6,943 nt of DNA from Clostridia bacterium (GTDB lineage Bacteria; Bacillota; Clostridia; Christensenellales; CAG-1252): the NCBI GenBank assembly GCA_017615495.1, contig JAGAAA010000122.1:1-6943 (forward strand). The letters run 5' to 3'. Numbering within the stretch: position 1 is the stretch's first letter; every line of letters starts with the position of its first letter. This document shows, in pieces, positions 5,859 through 6,943 of this stretch. The notes beneath the pieces are model-generated. The model saw only the letters and a program-made list of their open reading frames with translations. It was not told the DNA's origin and did not search any database. Position numbers and translations under genes: made by a program.

Positions 5859-6473
5859 CTACAAGGCGATCGCAAAAAGGTAAAGCGCGCCGCAAAGTAC
5901 GACGTAAAGCAAAAACAGGACGGCAAAATAAAGAAGATGGATCTTGAGCCAAAGCAAAGCTTCCCCTCGTATCGCTTGCGGGCAAAACGCGCCGATAGAA
6001 CGGTTTTTGTTCCCCATCGCCCTCTGGGCGAGGTAGATCAACAGTAACCCGCCAAACAGCAACAGCGGCAAATATACGAGCAGGATGGAAAGGAGCGCCG
6101 AGGGCAAGGAATCGGACTGAAAACACACGCAAGAGATCTCTCCGAAGTGTTTTCCGAAAAAGAAAAGCGCCAACGCGGGATAGAGCGGCGCCGGCGGCAA
6201 AAAAATCGCCGCAAAAACCAGCAAGGAAAAGAGGAAGAACCGTAAAAAATCAGGCACAAGATAGTGAAACGGCGCAAATTCCAGATTAAACAGCGCGGCA
6301 AACACTCCAAAAGGCTGTTCCTTCTCCCCGACGTATACGCCGATATAGATGCCGAGCGCCACGCCGACAAGAAGCACGCCCGCCCACGCCAAAACGTGAG
6401 GGCGACGTTGACGGAAAGCGGCAAATAAATCCTTTTTCAGCAAAAAAAGACCGTTTTTGACAGAATGCTCCAT
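5859..6473 (-). CDS. spoIIM: Polytopic membrane protein, SpoIIM-like
   Basis: SpoIIM is the membrane member of the DMP complex (SpoIID-SpoIIM-SpoIIP) that drives peptidoglycan remodelling during engulfment. The 204-residue product has the expected size and layout: a short basic cytoplasmic start, one helix at about 27-49, a loop, two hydrophobic runs within 76-106, one at 125-150 and one at 176-202. The central segment with FLP, FFFGKHFG and the later LPLLLFGGLLL resembles the family by pattern only; identity is weak, so another integral membrane protein is possible. Support comes from a sigma-E-like promoter directly upstream, since SpoIIM is mother-cell controlled in Bacillus, and from spoIVB and dacF as neighbours. 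The ATG at 6473 has no ribosome site; TAG at 6485-6483 rules out a longer start. Confidence 0.6.
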   Translation of the reverse strand: MEHSVKNGLFLLKKDLFAAFRQRRPHVLAWAGVLLVGVALGIYIGVYVGEKEQPFGVFAALFNLEFAPFHYLVPDFLRFFLFSLLVFAAIFLPPAPLYPALALFFFGKHFGEISCVCFQSDSLPSALLSILLVYLPLLLFGGLLLIYLAQRAMGNKNRSIGAFCPQAIRGEALLWLKIHLLYFAVLFLLYVVLCGALYLFAIAL

Positions 6474-6479
6474 GCAAAA

Positions 6480-6508
6480 AGTCTATGTAAACGGCGGTAA
6501 TTCTATGA
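6480..6508 (-). promoter_or_regulatory. Sigma-E-like mother-cell promoter for the SpoIIM-like gene
   Basis: TCATAGA (6508-6502), 14 bases, then CATAGACT (6487-6480). Against the Bacillus sigma-E pattern KMATATT-N14-cATAcanT this is 5 of 7 in the -35 and one mismatch in the -10. The expected start point coincides with the ATG at 6473, so the message would be leaderless. The -35 directly follows the T tract of the spoIVB terminator. Confidence 0.5.
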
Positions 6509-6543
6509 AAAAAAACGCCGCAAAACCAATTAAGCGACGTTTT
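6508..6543 (-). terminator. Intrinsic terminator of spoIVB
   Basis: AAAACGTCGC (6543-6534) pairs with GCGGCGTTTT (6521-6512) with one wobble pair and a 12-base loop, leading into eight Ts (6515-6508), some of which are shared with the stem. The 5' arm covers the last codons of spoIVB and the TAA stop lies in the loop. Confidence 0.7.
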
Positions 6544-6943
6544 CAAGCATCCAATCGATATAAAGCCCGTACCCGAGGGTGCTGTCGTTGACGAGCACGT
6601 GCGTAACTGCGCCGACCAGTTTGCCGTTTTGCACGATGGGACTGCCGCTCATTCCTTGCAAAATACCGCCTGTTTCCCTGAGTAGTTCCTCATCCACCAC
6701 ACGCAAAAGCATGCTTTTTTCCTGCGGCTTTTTTTGCGAAGCGGTTTTTACGATCTCTACCGCATATTTTTTAGGCGTTTCGCCCCTGATGGTCGAATAA
6801 ATATACGCCGCGCCGGTTTTTACTTCCTTTCGAGAGGCTACGGGGAGCGTTGTCAGCCCTGCCGTGACCTCCTTTTCCGTGATGCCGTAAACGCCAAAGG
6901 CATTACATCGCGTAATTATGCCGATGGGCAGGCGTCTATCAAG
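6530..6943 (-). CDS. spoIVB: SpoIVB serine peptidase, C-terminal part (5' end beyond window)
   Basis: SpoIVB is the forespore-secreted S55 serine peptidase that signals to the mother cell by cutting SpoIVFA, releasing SpoIVFB to activate sigma-K. I translated 137 residues from the window edge without a stop. They begin LDRRLPIGIITRCNAFGVYG, matching the S55 domain, and contain the catalytic serine motif GILQGMSGSPIVQNGKLVG with Ser101 of the fragment in the GSP triplet. The strongly conserved ending AVTHVLVNDSTLGYGLYIDWML follows, then the normal short tail. Bacillus SpoIVB is about 425 residues, so roughly two thirds, including the membrane segment, PDZ domain and probably the catalytic histidine, lie outside. 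The internal ATG at 6712 is not a real start. A terminator overlaps the stop. In many spore formers spo0A follows; here a SpoIIM-like gene does. Confidence 0.96.
   Translation of the reverse strand, partial: LDRRLPIGIITRCNAFGVYGITEKEVTAGLTTLPVASRKEVKTGAAYIYSTIRGETPKKYAVEIVKTASQKKPQEKSMLLRVVDEELLRETGGILQGMSGSPIVQNGKLVGAVTHVLVNDSTLGYGLYIDWMLENVA

Noticed and set aside
6038..6424. 128-codon minus-strand frame within the SpoIIM-like gene
   Set aside because: It is Arg-, Cys- and Ser-rich, typical of an out-of-frame shadow, while the other frame gives a sensible membrane protein.
6530..6712. 60-residue gene starting at the internal ATG 6712
   Set aside because: The same frame runs open to the window edge and the upstream residues are typical SpoIVB sequence, so this is only the tail of a larger gene.
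1..6943. Mobile elements, CRISPR arrays, riboswitches, tRNA or rRNA genes
   Set aside because: No repeats with regular spacing, transposase-like frames, terminal repeats or structured long leaders were seen; gaps between genes are all about 100 bases or shorter.

Overview
The window is a compact, entirely minus-strand stretch from a spore-forming Bacillota, most likely a member of the class Clostridia. The evidence is SpoIVB, a SpoIIM-like protein, YtfJ (GerW), a YtfI-like DUF2953 protein, two class A D-Ala-D-Ala carboxypeptidases, ScpA/ScpB and RluB side by side. Genus cannot be told from this sequence. Composition looks moderate in GC and even throughout. I see no mobile element, tRNA, rRNA or CRISPR array, and no gene-free stretch over about 100 bases.

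In transcription order (high to low coordinates): (1) the C-terminal third of spoIVB (6530-6943, cut by the window edge), ended by an intrinsic terminator; (2) a SpoIIM-like polytopic membrane protein (5859-6473) behind a sigma-E-like promoter; (3) a DacF-type carboxypeptidase (4663-5811) behind a sigma-G-like promoter and followed by a strong terminator; (4) an operon with a near-consensus sigma-A promoter: M50 site-2-protease-family protein (3838-4560), scpA (3047-3838) and scpB (2368-3072), with overlapping ends, closed by a terminator; (5) a chain of overlapping genes: ytfI-like (1774-2328), ytfJ (1443-1808) and a short carboxypeptidase (628-1500); (6) rluB (1-584, 3' end outside the window) behind its own sigma-A-like promoter.

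Functionally this is housekeeping (chromosome condensation by SMC-ScpAB, 23S rRNA pseudouridylation, intramembrane proteolysis) interleaved with spore development: engulfment (SpoIIM), sigma-K checkpoint signalling (SpoIVB), cortex peptidoglycan tailoring (the two carboxypeptidases) and a spore germination factor (YtfJ). The terminators and promoters found by eye divide the row into separately controlled units that fit this split.

I do not see an exotic new system. The most interesting signals are regulatory. Sporulation-type promoter elements sit very close to start codons, suggesting leaderless or very short-leader transcripts. The heptamer CATACTA recurs three times, each just before a sporulation gene. 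At 2313-2349 a terminator hairpin contains both a candidate promoter -10 element (in its loop) and the GTG start of the next gene (in its 3' arm).
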